In this document: piece after piece, positions 9,182 to 17,541 of the stretch | Layout of the letters: each line of letters opens with the position of its first letter | How positions within the stretch are numbered: the first letter of the stretch is position 1 | NCBI GenBank assembly: GCA_009887095.1 | Contig: QXYC01000026.1 | Location: 1-54,509 of the forward strand | From: Candidatus Poseidoniales archaeon | Lineage (GTDB): Archaea; Thermoplasmatota; Poseidoniia; Poseidoniales; Poseidoniaceae | DNA: 54,509 nt | Direction of reading: 5' to 3' | Made by a program: the position numbers and the translations under genes | The notes under the pieces: generated by a model | Seen by the model: the letters and a program-made list of their open reading frames with translations, nothing else | Told to the model about the DNA's origin: nothing | Databases searched by the model: none

Positions 9182-9958
9182 TTAGCAACCATTTCGCTCA
9201 AGGCAGGCCACGACATTTGCACGCCAATCCGCACCGTCATTTTTGTTGGCCAATGGGCTTGCAGGGCTTGGGTGCCAACATGTATCAATGGTGATGGTTC
9301 GCCCCGATGCTGTGAGCCCTGTGCCTTTTTTTGGTGCGTTGAATGCAGCACGAGCCCGCTGTTCTGCGTATTTTCCGACCCCAATGATGTGCGTGATGCC
9401 CATGATGTCAACCACCGCTCTCAAGTGATCATCGCAAGCATCAAGCACAGGCTCGATGATTGATTTTGGTACTTTGTTCGGCGTGATGTTTTGGCCTCGT
9501 TCTCCAAGCAAAAGCAGCGGGCAATGATTGACAACAAAAATTCGCCCGAATGTAGCTGTTGCTGTGCCATAGTGTTGCTCCATAAGGTTCCACAAACGAG
9601 TGCCTGAAACTTCCTGTCGCTCGAGGGCCATCCCTTCAATGGGTCGCTTTGGGTGTGCATTGGATGGCGTCACGAGGTCACGGGATTGGATGGCCAAGAA
9701 CTTCTGTGCGACGTCAGTGGCGCCAAATGGAACGCCGGTTTGTGCCATGCCCCACGGCCCTGGGTTCATGCCCAGAAGCAGAACTCGAGCGCCGAGTCCC
9801 CCCCACAGCTCGAGGTACTGTACGTGATGTGGCCATGCGTAATCCAAAGGGTTCGTTGCATGAGCAACTTCGGAGTTTTTCTCGATTCCCTTGATGGCCT
9901 GATCGCACTTTGACGAGAGGGTTTGAGCGGCCACAATCAATGCCTCAACAGTGTCCAT
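9182..9958 (-). CDS. smug1: SMUG1-type uracil-DNA glycosylase
   Basis: A 258-residue enzyme of the uracil-DNA glycosylase superfamily, family 3. Motif 1, GMNPGPWGMAQTGVPFG, at residues 63-79 is nearly identical to the SMUG1 active-site loop, and motif 2, HPSPASPLANK, at ~229-239 is the SMUG1 DNA-intercalating loop. It removes uracil and oxidised pyrimidines such as hydroxymethyluracil at the start of base-excision repair. A TAA in frame a few codons upstream of 9958 supports this start. SMUG1 is best known from animals and some bacteria, so its presence here may reflect transfer. A MutY gene at 47813 is a second base-excision glycosylase in the window. Confidence 0.88.
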   Translation of the reverse strand: MDTVEALIVAAQTLSSKCDQAIKGIEKNSEVAHATNPLDYAWPHHVQYLELWGGLGARVLLLGMNPGPWGMAQTGVPFGATDVAQKFLAIQSRDLVTPSNAHPKRPIEGMALERQEVSGTRLWNLMEQHYGTATATFGRIFVVNHCPLLLLGERGQNITPNKVPKSIIEPVLDACDDHLRAVVDIMGITHIIGVGKYAEQRARAAFNAPKKGTGLTASGRTITIDTCWHPSPASPLANKNDGADWRANVVACLERNGC

Positions 9959-10180
9959 GCAGTGCCCATGTTGGGTGCATTACATGATTCTATGCGAATC
10001 ACTTCCTGCGGCTGACGGCCCGGGGTTGCGCCTGATCTCAGGTGTGAAGGGTGTACGTTGCCGAGGTGACTCACGCCTCCTCCTCTCGCCGAGTCGCAAC
10101 GAAGCGTCCTACATTGATTGCTGCCATGGATGTCCTCACGGGCTTTTATTCATCCCGAGTTGAATATTATGCAAATTGAA
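9959..10180. other. 222-bp intergenic region, possible structured RNA or 5' leader
   Basis: This is the longest gene-free stretch of the window. It contains a GC-rich core (about 10005-10110) with short inverted repeats such as CCTGATCTCAGG, flanked by an AT-rich patch at 10159-10180. On the minus strand that patch reads CATAATATTC, which could be a TATA box for a transcript entering this region. A 59-codon plus-strand frame (ATG at 9984, ending 10163) also crosses it but has no recognisable protein features. No tRNA T-arm is visible. Confidence 0.3.
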
Positions 10181-11953
10181 TCACTCAGAAAAATGGACGG
10201 CGTACGTATCCTTCCAATCGGCAGAGGATGCATTAAACCAAGATTCAGCTTCCTCAAAGGCTTCTTTTCCTTTCGATCGGCGCTTAGCACGCTGACTAAT
10301 CAACTTCCATGCCGTTTTTTCGCCAATTCCCGGAATGGATTCAAGTTGTTTCTGAGTGACCGTAAGATGGTTGAAGTTTGTCTCAACGCCCGTAATCGAT
10401 CGTGCTCCGTGGCCAGTGACAATGATGTCAGAAGAAGTTTCCAATGGAATGTGGTATTCGACGCCAACAAGGATTGGATATGCCCCGATTTGACGTCCGA
10501 AGGTAATGCCCGCTTTCCCTCGACATTGCTCCGCAGTGTGCGCATCTTCCATGTGTGCTGGGAGCCTTGTTCGTCCGTCATGCGTCTCCCAATGCACATT
10601 GGATAATTTACTACCCAAGGGGAATAATTCTTGCAAAAGAGGACCATCGATGGTGTCTCGGACATTGGTTTTGAACGTGTTAAATGCCTTTTGTGGGATC
10701 TCTTGGAAGCCTTCACCTTCGACTTGCCGGATGTTGATCCTGCGCAAAAGCAACCCCTCTCTCCTGATTTCATGGAGTAAATCGAGGTTTAATTGATAAC
10801 TCGCTTCAGTTTCTCCATTGAGTCCTGCAATGAAATTGAGTCCAGGTAACAGCTTTGGCAACCCTCGCTTGCCTCGGGTTTTCCCATATTTGTTGATGAG
10901 GCGAATGGCCGTCTTCAACTGAGCAGGGTCGCAATTCAGCCAATTTGCTTCGTGGACGGATGGGTCTGCGGATTCGAGGCCAAACGAAAGCACAGCGCCA
11001 TCAGAAAGCGTTTCAACGAGGGTTTTGGTGATTTCCTCAGACGGTTCAAGGTTTTCTGCAATGATGGATGGATTGCCGTTGTCAGTGTGAAGGATGCCAA
11101 GACGTTCATCGTCACGCAGCCCATAGAGGAGTCGAGCAATCGGTTCCGGGTTTGGAATTGGGTATTCCAGTTCCCGAACACCATCTGCCATGTAGGTGTA
11201 GGTGTCCGTCATGCCCCCTAAGCGAACATGTTGTACGCCCGCATCATGAGCCAATCGGACTTCTTCGATGATGTCTTCAGGTGTTCGCCAGATGGGTACG
11301 CCTTTCTTTGGCTCGATGCAGAACTTACACCCACGCTTGTAGCGTACACAGCCTTGGTAGACTTCGACTTCATAGGTCAGAGGGCCTGGTTTTGCCTCAT
11401 TTCCGAGGTCCGGATGGCTTGTCACGGCTTTGCTTCCAGCACCTGCTTGGGCCCATTCGGTCCACTGCTCAGCCGATCTTCGCTGATGGGACCATGCGCC
11501 AGTCTTGAGGTAAGCGTGCAATGTGGCATCGGTGTCTTGTAAGGCGAGAAACAGGTTGGCTTGAAGCGGTGCCCAACCTTGTTGACGCCAGCCACGGATG
11601 GCCCAACCACCGAACAAGGCCGGTGTCGAAGAGGGAAGGCTTCGTATGATTTCTCGAGTTTCTTTGAGGGAGATGGGGGTTCCTCGAAGGTAACGCCCTG
11701 GAACAACAGCACCAGCGACGCATGCCAAACCTGCAATGCTGCTCAGACGCGTTCGAACAGCGTCTTCTCCTGCTTGCTTGAGGTACATGCGCCATGCGTC
11801 AATCGTTGTGTATTCATACGGGATCTTGGCTTGTTCAAGCACGCCACAAAGGTAGCGAATATGGAACCCAACATACGGTGGGACCCCGAATGCTGCAGGC
11901 TCATCCTCATAGCCATCGATGACAAGCCAAGCAGGCTCTTGTTGTTCGACCAT
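10181..11953 (-). CDS. Archaeal radical SAM protein with C-terminal helix-hairpin-helix (COG1031 type)
   Basis: A 590-residue protein from the ATG at 11953 (MVEQQEPAWLVIDGYEDEP). The radical SAM cluster cysteines sit in CVRYKRGCKFC at residues 202-212, a spacing seen in this archaeal family in place of the usual CX3CX2C, followed by EPKKGVPIWR and a GG-containing SAM segment. The C-terminal LESIPGIGEKTAWKLISQRA is a helix-hairpin-helix, which points to DNA or RNA as substrate. The reaction is not known for the family. A TTG at 11983 overlaps the upstream stop codon and would add 10 residues, but family members begin close to the IDGY segment. It lies directly downstream of the Csl4-RRM gene. 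Confidence 0.85.
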   Translation of the reverse strand: MVEQQEPAWLVIDGYEDEPAAFGVPPYVGFHIRYLCGVLEQAKIPYEYTTIDAWRMYLKQAGEDAVRTRLSSIAGLACVAGAVVPGRYLRGTPISLKETREIIRSLPSSTPALFGGWAIRGWRQQGWAPLQANLFLALQDTDATLHAYLKTGAWSHQRRSAEQWTEWAQAGAGSKAVTSHPDLGNEAKPGPLTYEVEVYQGCVRYKRGCKFCIEPKKGVPIWRTPEDIIEEVRLAHDAGVQHVRLGGMTDTYTYMADGVRELEYPIPNPEPIARLLYGLRDDERLGILHTDNGNPSIIAENLEPSEEITKTLVETLSDGAVLSFGLESADPSVHEANWLNCDPAQLKTAIRLINKYGKTRGKRGLPKLLPGLNFIAGLNGETEASYQLNLDLLHEIRREGLLLRRINIRQVEGEGFQEIPQKAFNTFKTNVRDTIDGPLLQELFPLGSKLSNVHWETHDGRTRLPAHMEDAHTAEQCRGKAGITFGRQIGAYPILVGVEYHIPLETSSDIIVTGHGARSITGVETNFNHLTVTQKQLESIPGIGEKTAWKLISQRAKRRSKGKEAFEEAESWFNASSADWKDTYAVHFSE

Positions 11954-11979
11954 ATTGACCAACTCATCAGAGGTGGACT

Positions 11980-13389
11980 TCAATCCTTCTTGGGGCCTCG
12001 GCGTCGGCGGCGCTTCTTGCCATCCTCTTCCTCTTCCCGCATCGCTTGGATTTCACGGTTGGATTTTCCGGCGGATTGGTTGGGTTTTCCACCTTTGCCA
12101 CCCTTCTTGCCGCCCTGCGAAACATCGACCTTGATTTTGCGGCCTAACAGTTCTGTGCCGTTGAGTTTTGCGACGATTGCCTCACCTTGATCCGTTTCCT
12201 TGACGAAAGCGAAAGCGAATCCCTTGGGCTTACCTGCGTTGTCGGTTGCCATCACCAATTCATTAACGGTTGCAACACCCTCAAAGATGGCTTTGAGTTG
12301 CTCTTCAGTTGCCTTGAATGGCAGGTTACCAACGTAAAGTTTGAGTCCTTCTGGATCCTTGCGCTTTCCTCGCTTGCTCTTCTTGTCGTCGCTGTCAGCA
12401 TCACGAACGCCGATCTTCCGACCGTTGATTTTGTGGCCATCCAACTTGGCAATTGCTGCGTCAGCTTGGGCCTTCTCGCTGTAGGTGACGAATCCAAATC
12501 CACGGTTCACACCGTTATCGTCTGTGAGGACGATGCAATCGGTCATGTCGCCATGCTCGGCAAAGAGTGCTCTGAGTTCTTCAGTTCCAACTTCTCGTGG
12601 CAATCCACCGACAAACAATCGGCAGCCAGGGGCGTTTCGAGGTCGGCGACCTTTTCCACCGCTTTCGCCTTCGAATCGGAAGTAGGTGCGCTCCCGTCCA
12701 TCCTCTCGGACGTCGGCTGCGATGAATGTGGCTCGGCCTGCAGGCCCTTTACCGAACATTGCTTCTGCTGCTGCACCCCAGCGCTTTCCTGCATTGTTGA
12801 GGGCGCTTGCGCCTTGTTCAAGTTCTGCCCATCCAGCACCGTAGTTGTCCGCAAGGGCACGGTAGGATTGGAATCCACATGAAGGGCATTGAACGTTCCA
12901 GTCACCATCGAGGTGTGGGAGCAAGGTGTCGCCACAAGGTGGGCAGATGGCATGGAGCACGCCACAGTCGTCTCGATCTCTGAACGAGATGCGGAGAACA
13001 GGAGAGGTTTCCTTGACTTCGGCACGGCAGACGTCGCGGCGTCGCACTGCGTCTGCGGTCTGGTGCATGTAGCGGTCGACGATGTTGGTCACGTGGAATT
13101 GTCCGTAGAGGTGTTCTGGAAGGACACTTCCAGGCTTCCCTTCAACGCAAATGACTTGTGCTTCACCATTTTTCTCATTGAGTTTGACAACTTCACAAAG
13201 AACGGTGTCACCGATTTCGGGTGTCACAATTGGCTTTGATGCTACGACCGTTCCGATTCCGTCATTGATTGAAAATGCGCCAACGGCGGTTGCAACAATG
13301 CGGCCGTCGACTTCGATTGTTCCTTCTCCAGCTTCGCAATCTGCGGTGCTGGATACATTCATTCCTGGGGTGACGAGGCTCGGCGTCAT
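11980..13389 (-). CDS. csl4: Exosome subunit Csl4 fused to two RRM domains
   Basis: 469 residues from the ATG at 13389, with AAGGA 9 nt before it; ATGs at 13398 and 13413 are alternatives. Residues 1-45 are the Csl4 N-terminal domain (LVTPGMNV, then GEGTIEVDGRIVATAVG), ~60-135 an S1-type RNA-binding domain, and C149, C152, C168, C171 the Csl4 zinc ribbon. In the archaeal exosome Csl4 forms the cap that guides RNA to the phosphorolytic ring. Unlike the usual ~180-200-residue protein, this one continues into two RRMs: RNP2 RLFVGGL 257-263 with RNP1 RGFGFVTY 296-303, and KLYVGNL 350-356 with KGFAFAFV 389-396. A Lys/Gly/Arg-rich tail follows. All four RNP motifs keep their aromatic residues, so both RRMs should bind RNA. 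Confidence 0.88.
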   Translation of the reverse strand: MTPSLVTPGMNVSSTADCEAGEGTIEVDGRIVATAVGAFSINDGIGTVVASKPIVTPEIGDTVLCEVVKLNEKNGEAQVICVEGKPGSVLPEHLYGQFHVTNIVDRYMHQTADAVRRRDVCRAEVKETSPVLRISFRDRDDCGVLHAICPPCGDTLLPHLDGDWNVQCPSCGFQSYRALADNYGAGWAELEQGASALNNAGKRWGAAAEAMFGKGPAGRATFIAADVREDGRERTYFRFEGESGGKGRRPRNAPGCRLFVGGLPREVGTEELRALFAEHGDMTDCIVLTDDNGVNRGFGFVTYSEKAQADAAIAKLDGHKINGRKIGVRDADSDDKKSKRGKRKDPEGLKLYVGNLPFKATEEQLKAIFEGVATVNELVMATDNAGKPKGFAFAFVKETDQGEAIVAKLNGTELLGRKIKVDVSQGGKKGGKGGKPNQSAGKSNREIQAMREEEEDGKKRRRRRGPKKD

Positions 13390-13490
13390 GTGATTCATTC
13401 CTTGTGCAAACATGGCCCGAGGTGGGTCGCATGTTGTTTCGCTTGTTTGAACGGGCGGGTTGTCCCCTTTTCAACCCCTCATACGAGGTT

Positions 13491-14153
13491 TCACGCCTCT
13501 TCATTTTCGTCAATGATTAATTTTGCATCGCCCGGGCGGTGAAAACGCCAACAGCGAACCGGTGTGGTCGCCTTTCCTTTGCTATGGTGGGCGTAGGTTG
13601 GTGGCAGCCTGAACTCTGTTTCCAACATGATTTCTCCATCATAGCCGTGATCTCGTGCGATGGCATGGACGTGTTTTGCTTTCGCACTGTGAAGAATATG
13701 CACCGCATCGGCGCCAAGGGAGAATGCAAACTCAAGCAATGGACGGTCAGCCCGTGCCGTCTGCACGCCCCACGGGGGGTTCATCACCACAAGATCGATT
13801 GGCTGGTCAAGTTCAATCGAATCACTGCCAATCATGGCTTGAATGACGTTCGCCCGCCCTTCGACCTTCGCCTGCGTACGCTTGATGTTGGCCTCTGCCA
13901 CATCGATGGCTTGCTCATCCGCTTCGACAAGGGTGACCTTCGAAGCGCCGAGAAGCATGGTGGCAAGACCGAGTACGCCGTTGCCAGCAGCCAAGTCAAG
14001 GATGTGCTTTCCATAAACCTCGTCCACTTGATCGACACCAAGCATCCAATATGCCGCTAGGTCGCCTTCTGTAGCGTACTGTTCGAGTTCAACTGATTGA
14101 CATGGATGGGGCTTGAGTTTGGACAATTCAATGGCCAAGTGCTTCGGCCGCAT
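13491..14153 (-). CDS. METTL5-like rRNA adenine N6-methyltransferase
   Basis: 220 residues from the ATG at 14153; a GTG at 14162 overlapping the preceding stop is possible. SAM-binding motif DLAAGNGVLG lies at 53-62 and the catalytic NPPW at 125-128, the [DN]PP[FWY] signature of N6-adenine methyltransferases. The N-terminal VELEQYATEGDLAAYWML and the C-terminal LHSAKAKHV and LPPTYAHHSKGK correspond closely to METTL5, which in eukaryotes modifies one adenosine of 18S rRNA together with TRMT112. The archaeal protein is inferred to modify small-subunit rRNA. I see no Trm112 gene in the window. It lies between the zinc-ribbon peptide and Csl4-RRM, in the same direction. Confidence 0.85.
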   Translation of the reverse strand: MRPKHLAIELSKLKPHPCQSVELEQYATEGDLAAYWMLGVDQVDEVYGKHILDLAAGNGVLGLATMLLGASKVTLVEADEQAIDVAEANIKRTQAKVEGRANVIQAMIGSDSIELDQPIDLVVMNPPWGVQTARADRPLLEFAFSLGADAVHILHSAKAKHVHAIARDHGYDGEIMLETEFRLPPTYAHHSKGKATTPVRCWRFHRPGDAKLIIDENEEA

Positions 14154-14158
14154 GCCGT

Positions 14159-14365
14159 TCACCAGCGGGGTGGTTGCTGTTGATACTGGTTGTTTGCAGC
14201 GTATTGTTGCTGAGCTGCTTGCATCTGAAGACGCATGTAATGAATTTGTTCAGCCTCTTGGCGAAGTCGCATCAGCAACTGTTCGCCAGGTTGTTGGTTG
14301 CCACAAAATCGGCAGAACCGAATACCGTCTTGGTGTTGTTGTCCACAGCTGATACAGAATCCCAT
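14159..14365 (-). CDS. Small double-CxxC zinc-ribbon protein
   Basis: 68 residues starting MGFCISCGQQ. Two CxxC pairs (FCISCG, RFCRFCG) 15 residues apart form a zinc ribbon of the kind found at the N-terminus of many archaeal proteins. A helix rich in Gln, Met and Arg follows, then a Gln/Asn-rich tail ending QQQPPRW. The ATG at 14365 is chosen because the ribbon begins at once; the longer frame to 14461 upstream looks non-coding. The stop overlaps or nearly touches the METTL5-like start, suggesting co-translation. The function is unknown; a small adaptor that binds RNA or protein is conceivable. Confidence 0.65.
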   Translation of the reverse strand: MGFCISCGQQHQDGIRFCRFCGNQQPGEQLLMRLRQEAEQIHYMRLQMQAAQQQYAANNQYQQQPPRW

Positions 14366-14411
14366 GGTTGTGCCTCCAGTTCTTGGTTGGGTCGAGCCGT
14401 CTTGAATCTTG

Positions 14412-15515
14412 TCATTCCATCGTTGCGAGTTCAAGGAACACTGGCCACGTTTCAAACCCAACCGCAGTTGCTCGTTCGTTGATGTTTTCCCAACGTGGGT
14501 CGTCCATCATGTCGGAAGGATCCACGCCAGCGGCGAGCAAACCGTTGACCAATTCTCGGAACTCGATTTCAATGTCACTCATCGGCTCGCCAGCCTCTTC
14601 GACAACCTCTGGCACTGGGACATTTTGCGTATCGATGGTCGCAGGTTGGACATCGGGTGCAGATGCTGGGACGGGGGCTGGTTCGGATTGTTGATCCGCG
14701 CCGGGCGGTAATGGGACAAAGACATGCTCTGGAGCAGCAACAGGTTCGCTTGGACCAGGTTCTGACTCAACAGGTCTTTCGTGCGTTGGGGCGGGGGATT
14801 CAGGTTTGGTTTCGGACGCTGCAACAATGCCAGCAATCAAATCGGTTGAGAAGGCATCCATCATCGCATCCATGCTTTCCTCCTCAACTTGTTCAGCAAC
14901 AACAGGAAGCTCTTCGGGCGTTGCTTCACTGACGGTCACTTTCTTTTCCAAACGGCCGACGCCGAGAACTTCTGCCTGTTGACGTGCCAACTCAGCAGCT
15001 TGCCTTCGAGGGAGGCTGACAAAGCACTTGCCGGGGATGTCGTGAGGCGGGAAGGGGAGGTAGTACTTTTCCAACGCAGCAATCGATGGGTGGCGGAAGC
15101 AGATGATGCGCTGATTTTCAAAACCCCGTTGCGATGGATGGTCGATTGAGTATGGAAGCGGCATGACTTCGATTGAGCCCCTTAGCCACCCTTCACTTGT
15201 CACAAGGTGCTGCATCCATGGTCCGAGGTCAGGACTCGCAATATCGACGAATTGGAAGGATGCACTTCGAGGGTCAAAGCCCTGGTCTTCGAGCAACTGA
15301 GCACCGGCTCTTGGTCGGTGAAACGATGTGACAACGGGTTGGCCGTGTTCAATCATGTCGCCGTGCAACTCCATCAACTTGCGTTCCTTTCGAGGGCACA
15401 TGAGCAAAAGCGTCATTCGAGCAGCATGAGGGTCCCATATTTCACCCCAACGAGCATCGGCCTCATTCTTGAGTTGACCAATGGTCATATCGGGAATCAT
15501 TGCCGTAATACCCAT
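14412..15515 (-). CDS. Protein of unknown function with acidic Pro-rich linker
   Basis: 367 residues from the ATG at 15515 (MGITAMIPDMTIG); the longer frame overlaps the asd gene and is rejected. Residues ~1-195 form a compact domain with a possible fold core (ARMTLLLMCPRKERKLMELH, then FVDIASPDLGPWMQHL). Residues ~200-310 are a low-complexity Pro/Glu/Ala linker. The last ~60 residues look helical and include VDPSDMMDDPRWENINERA. No family, signal peptide or membrane helix is recognised. It is cytoplasmic by appearance and sits 40 nt downstream of asd. Confidence 0.65.
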   Translation of the reverse strand: MGITAMIPDMTIGQLKNEADARWGEIWDPHAARMTLLLMCPRKERKLMELHGDMIEHGQPVVTSFHRPRAGAQLLEDQGFDPRSASFQFVDIASPDLGPWMQHLVTSEGWLRGSIEVMPLPYSIDHPSQRGFENQRIICFRHPSIAALEKYYLPFPPHDIPGKCFVSLPRRQAAELARQQAEVLGVGRLEKKVTVSEATPEELPVVAEQVEEESMDAMMDAFSTDLIAGIVAASETKPESPAPTHERPVESEPGPSEPVAAPEHVFVPLPPGADQQSEPAPVPASAPDVQPATIDTQNVPVPEVVEEAGEPMSDIEIEFRELVNGLLAAGVDPSDMMDDPRWENINERATAVGFETWPVFLELATME

Positions 15516-15555
15516 GTCCGCACCGGTTCCTTCGTGGCGCTGTACGCCTTTATGC

Positions 15556-16719
15556 CTACTGCTGTTTCGGAAGCCTTCGTTCAGTGTAGGCTTGCTCAGC
15601 AAGCAACATGGTTCCACCCGCCGCTCCACGGACCGTGTTGTGGGAATACGCTGAGAATTCAACCGTGGTTGGATTGATCATCACGACGGAGCCAACCACC
15701 ACGGCCATTCCGGCTTTCAGGTCTTTACTGGGGTTCGGTTGGCTCGAAAAGAGTACGCCATCTGACCATAAGTGGGCATCCACATCGATTTTGTTGACGA
15801 GGTGCATGCTTTGTTTTGGTGCGCTTGGGCAGATTTGCAGCGATGGCGAAGGTGACCATTTTTGGAAGCATGAAAGCACTTCGTCTTCTGTGGCCTCATG
15901 CTTGAGGCGAACGGTGGCAAAAATTTGATGTCCATCGATGCGGGTCACTCGCTTACAGTTCACATCAACCTCGAAAGAGGCAGCGTTGACGTGTTTTTTT
16001 GACTCGCTAAAGGCAGGGTGAATTCGCTGAACTGCTGGTAGACTACCGCCCGTACGTCGCCCTTCAACTGCCTCGCCGAGAACATGAAGCAGTTCTGCTG
16101 CCGTTTTTTCTGCCTCGCCTTCAATTTCTGAAGAATGCTCACCAGCGAGTGCCGTTTGACTCAACACGAGTTCGTACCCTGCACCCGAAAGCGCTTGTTC
16201 GCTGTTCATGCTCACATGCGTGATTCCAAACTCTTGAGAGAGTGCGGCGACCGGCACTGCCAGGGGGATCAAGGTACAGTTGGTAGCGCATGCCAAGGTG
16301 TAATCGGCTGCATCAAATTGATCGAGATGAGTGGGATTGACGTCTGGAATGACAAGGGGCACACCATCGCACCGTCGGAACGCACTGGCGTTGGAAAAAA
16401 CAGCAATGCCTGATGAGGCGAGCATGAGTTCCAACGGGTCGGCGATTGAAGCGGGCAGGCATGAAAAGGCGACGGTGATGTTCTCTTCCTTGAGACGTTC
16501 CACGAGGTGTTCATCTTCTGCGCTAAGTACGGTGAGGTTCGGGAGTTTTGGGCGTGCTTCTTGGAGGTTCCACTCAATGAAATCCAGCGTTTTTCCAGCC
16601 GTTCGTACACTTCCCACAACGGCCGCAAGACGAAACCATGGGTGGTTTGCAAGCCTTTGCTGCATCCTTTGTCCAACCAATCCCGATGCCCCAAGGACGA
16701 CGGTGTTGTGATGCTGCAT
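15556..16719 (-). CDS. asd: Aspartate-semialdehyde dehydrogenase
   Basis: A 387-residue NADPH-dependent enzyme that reduces aspartyl phosphate to aspartate semialdehyde on the route to lysine, threonine and methionine. Seen: nucleotide-binding LGASGLVGQRM at the N-terminus, FSNASAFRR, the catalytic cysteine in ACATNCTLIPLAVPVAAL, SEQALSGAGYE in the substrate site, the EGEAEKTAAE helix, and CKRVTRIDGHQ with the acid/base histidine. It follows the archaeal/fungal subclass pattern. The start at 16719 puts the Rossmann motif at residue 8. It is flanked on the same strand by the GT2 gene upstream and the unknown gene downstream. Confidence 0.92.
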   Translation of the reverse strand: MQHHNTVVLGASGLVGQRMQQRLANHPWFRLAAVVGSVRTAGKTLDFIEWNLQEARPKLPNLTVLSAEDEHLVERLKEENITVAFSCLPASIADPLELMLASSGIAVFSNASAFRRCDGVPLVIPDVNPTHLDQFDAADYTLACATNCTLIPLAVPVAALSQEFGITHVSMNSEQALSGAGYELVLSQTALAGEHSSEIEGEAEKTAAELLHVLGEAVEGRRTGGSLPAVQRIHPAFSESKKHVNAASFEVDVNCKRVTRIDGHQIFATVRLKHEATEDEVLSCFQKWSPSPSLQICPSAPKQSMHLVNKIDVDAHLWSDGVLFSSQPNPSKDLKAGMAVVVGSVVMINPTTVEFSAYSHNTVRGAAGGTMLLAEQAYTERRLPKQQ

Positions 16720-16757
16720 GGATACGCCTCAGTGCGGTGTGCTTTGAGTCTTCTCGG

Positions 16758-17492
16758 TCATTCAATGTTGAGGTTTCCTTGGCCGAGTGAGGATTGCGGG
16801 GGCGCTCGAAAGATTCGCCGAACCATCAATTTGCGCAAAATATTCCATCCATCCTTGACCGAACCAAGTTTCGCTTCCCCGAGCCGTCGTGAGTATCGAA
16901 TCGGTACATGCGCCATCTCGAGTTGCTCAAGTGTGCACGCAGTGTACATCTCGGCCTCGATTTCGAACCGCATCGAATTCAGTTTCAAGAGGCTAATCGA
17001 TCTTCGGGAGAAGGCCCAGTACCCTGAGCATAGGTCGTGCATTGGTACGCCATACAAGGCCACGGCGCACCATGTGAGCAGGTGATTTCCAAAATAGTTG
17101 GTTCTCGTCATTGCGTCCGGGTCCATCGCTCCTTTGAGTCGGTCACCAATAACCACGTCAGCGGTTTGCAACCCATTGAGGAAGGTTGGGATCTCTTCGG
17201 GATGGTAGGTTCCATCTGCATCAAGCATCACAAGTGAATCGTATTTCCCCTCGAGAAAGAGCGAGAATCCATGGCGCATTGCAGCACCTTTCCCCTTTCC
17301 ATGTTGGCGAACAGTGGAACAACCAAGCGATGCAGCGACTTCAATTGTCCCGTCATCACTCCCGCCGTCAATCACGAGTGCTTCAACCTGCCATCCGAGG
17401 TCATAGAGTTGCTCCGTCGGAATACGAGGGACCACTTCGGCAATTCCCTCAACCTCATCCAAGGTTGGAAGCAACACCATGACGCGCTTCAT
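16758..17492 (-). CDS. Family 2 glycosyltransferase (dolichyl-phosphate sugar synthase-like)
   Basis: 244 residues from the ATG at 17492 (MKRVMVLLPTLDEVEGI); the GTG at 17510 is less likely. GT-A fold motifs: DGGSDDGT for nucleotide binding, DADGTYHPEE with the metal-binding DxD, DLCSGYWAF, and RFEIEAEMY in the acceptor region. There is no C-terminal membrane helix, so it resembles the soluble DPM1-type enzymes that load a sugar onto a polyprenyl phosphate. It lies downstream of a GT-C-like membrane protein on the same strand, a pairing in which this enzyme could make the lipid-linked donor the partner uses. The sugar is unknown; mannose would fit the isomerase at 20555. Confidence 0.85.
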   Translation of the reverse strand: MKRVMVLLPTLDEVEGIAEVVPRIPTEQLYDLGWQVEALVIDGGSDDGTIEVAASLGCSTVRQHGKGKGAAMRHGFSLFLEGKYDSLVMLDADGTYHPEEIPTFLNGLQTADVVIGDRLKGAMDPDAMTRTNYFGNHLLTWCAVALYGVPMHDLCSGYWAFSRRSISLLKLNSMRFEIEAEMYTACTLEQLEMAHVPIRYSRRLGEAKLGSVKDGWNILRKLMVRRIFRAPPQSSLGQGNLNIE

Positions 17493-17541
17493 GGTGGTTG
17501 CTGGCGCCACGTGGTTTTCACCGCTTCGCTTAAAATCCCGC

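Noticed and set aside
9984-10163. 59-codon plus-strand frame in the longest gap
   Set aside because: No ribosome site, no recognisable motif apart from a few cysteines; kept only as a note under the intergenic region.
12187-12882. 231-codon plus-strand frame
   Set aside because: Antisense to the Csl4-RRM gene; it mirrors the RRM codons and shows no domain.
14159-14461. 100-residue form of the zinc-ribbon protein
   Set aside because: The added N-terminal 32 residues overlap the neighbouring gene's end and look non-coding; the ribbon starts at the ATG at 14365.
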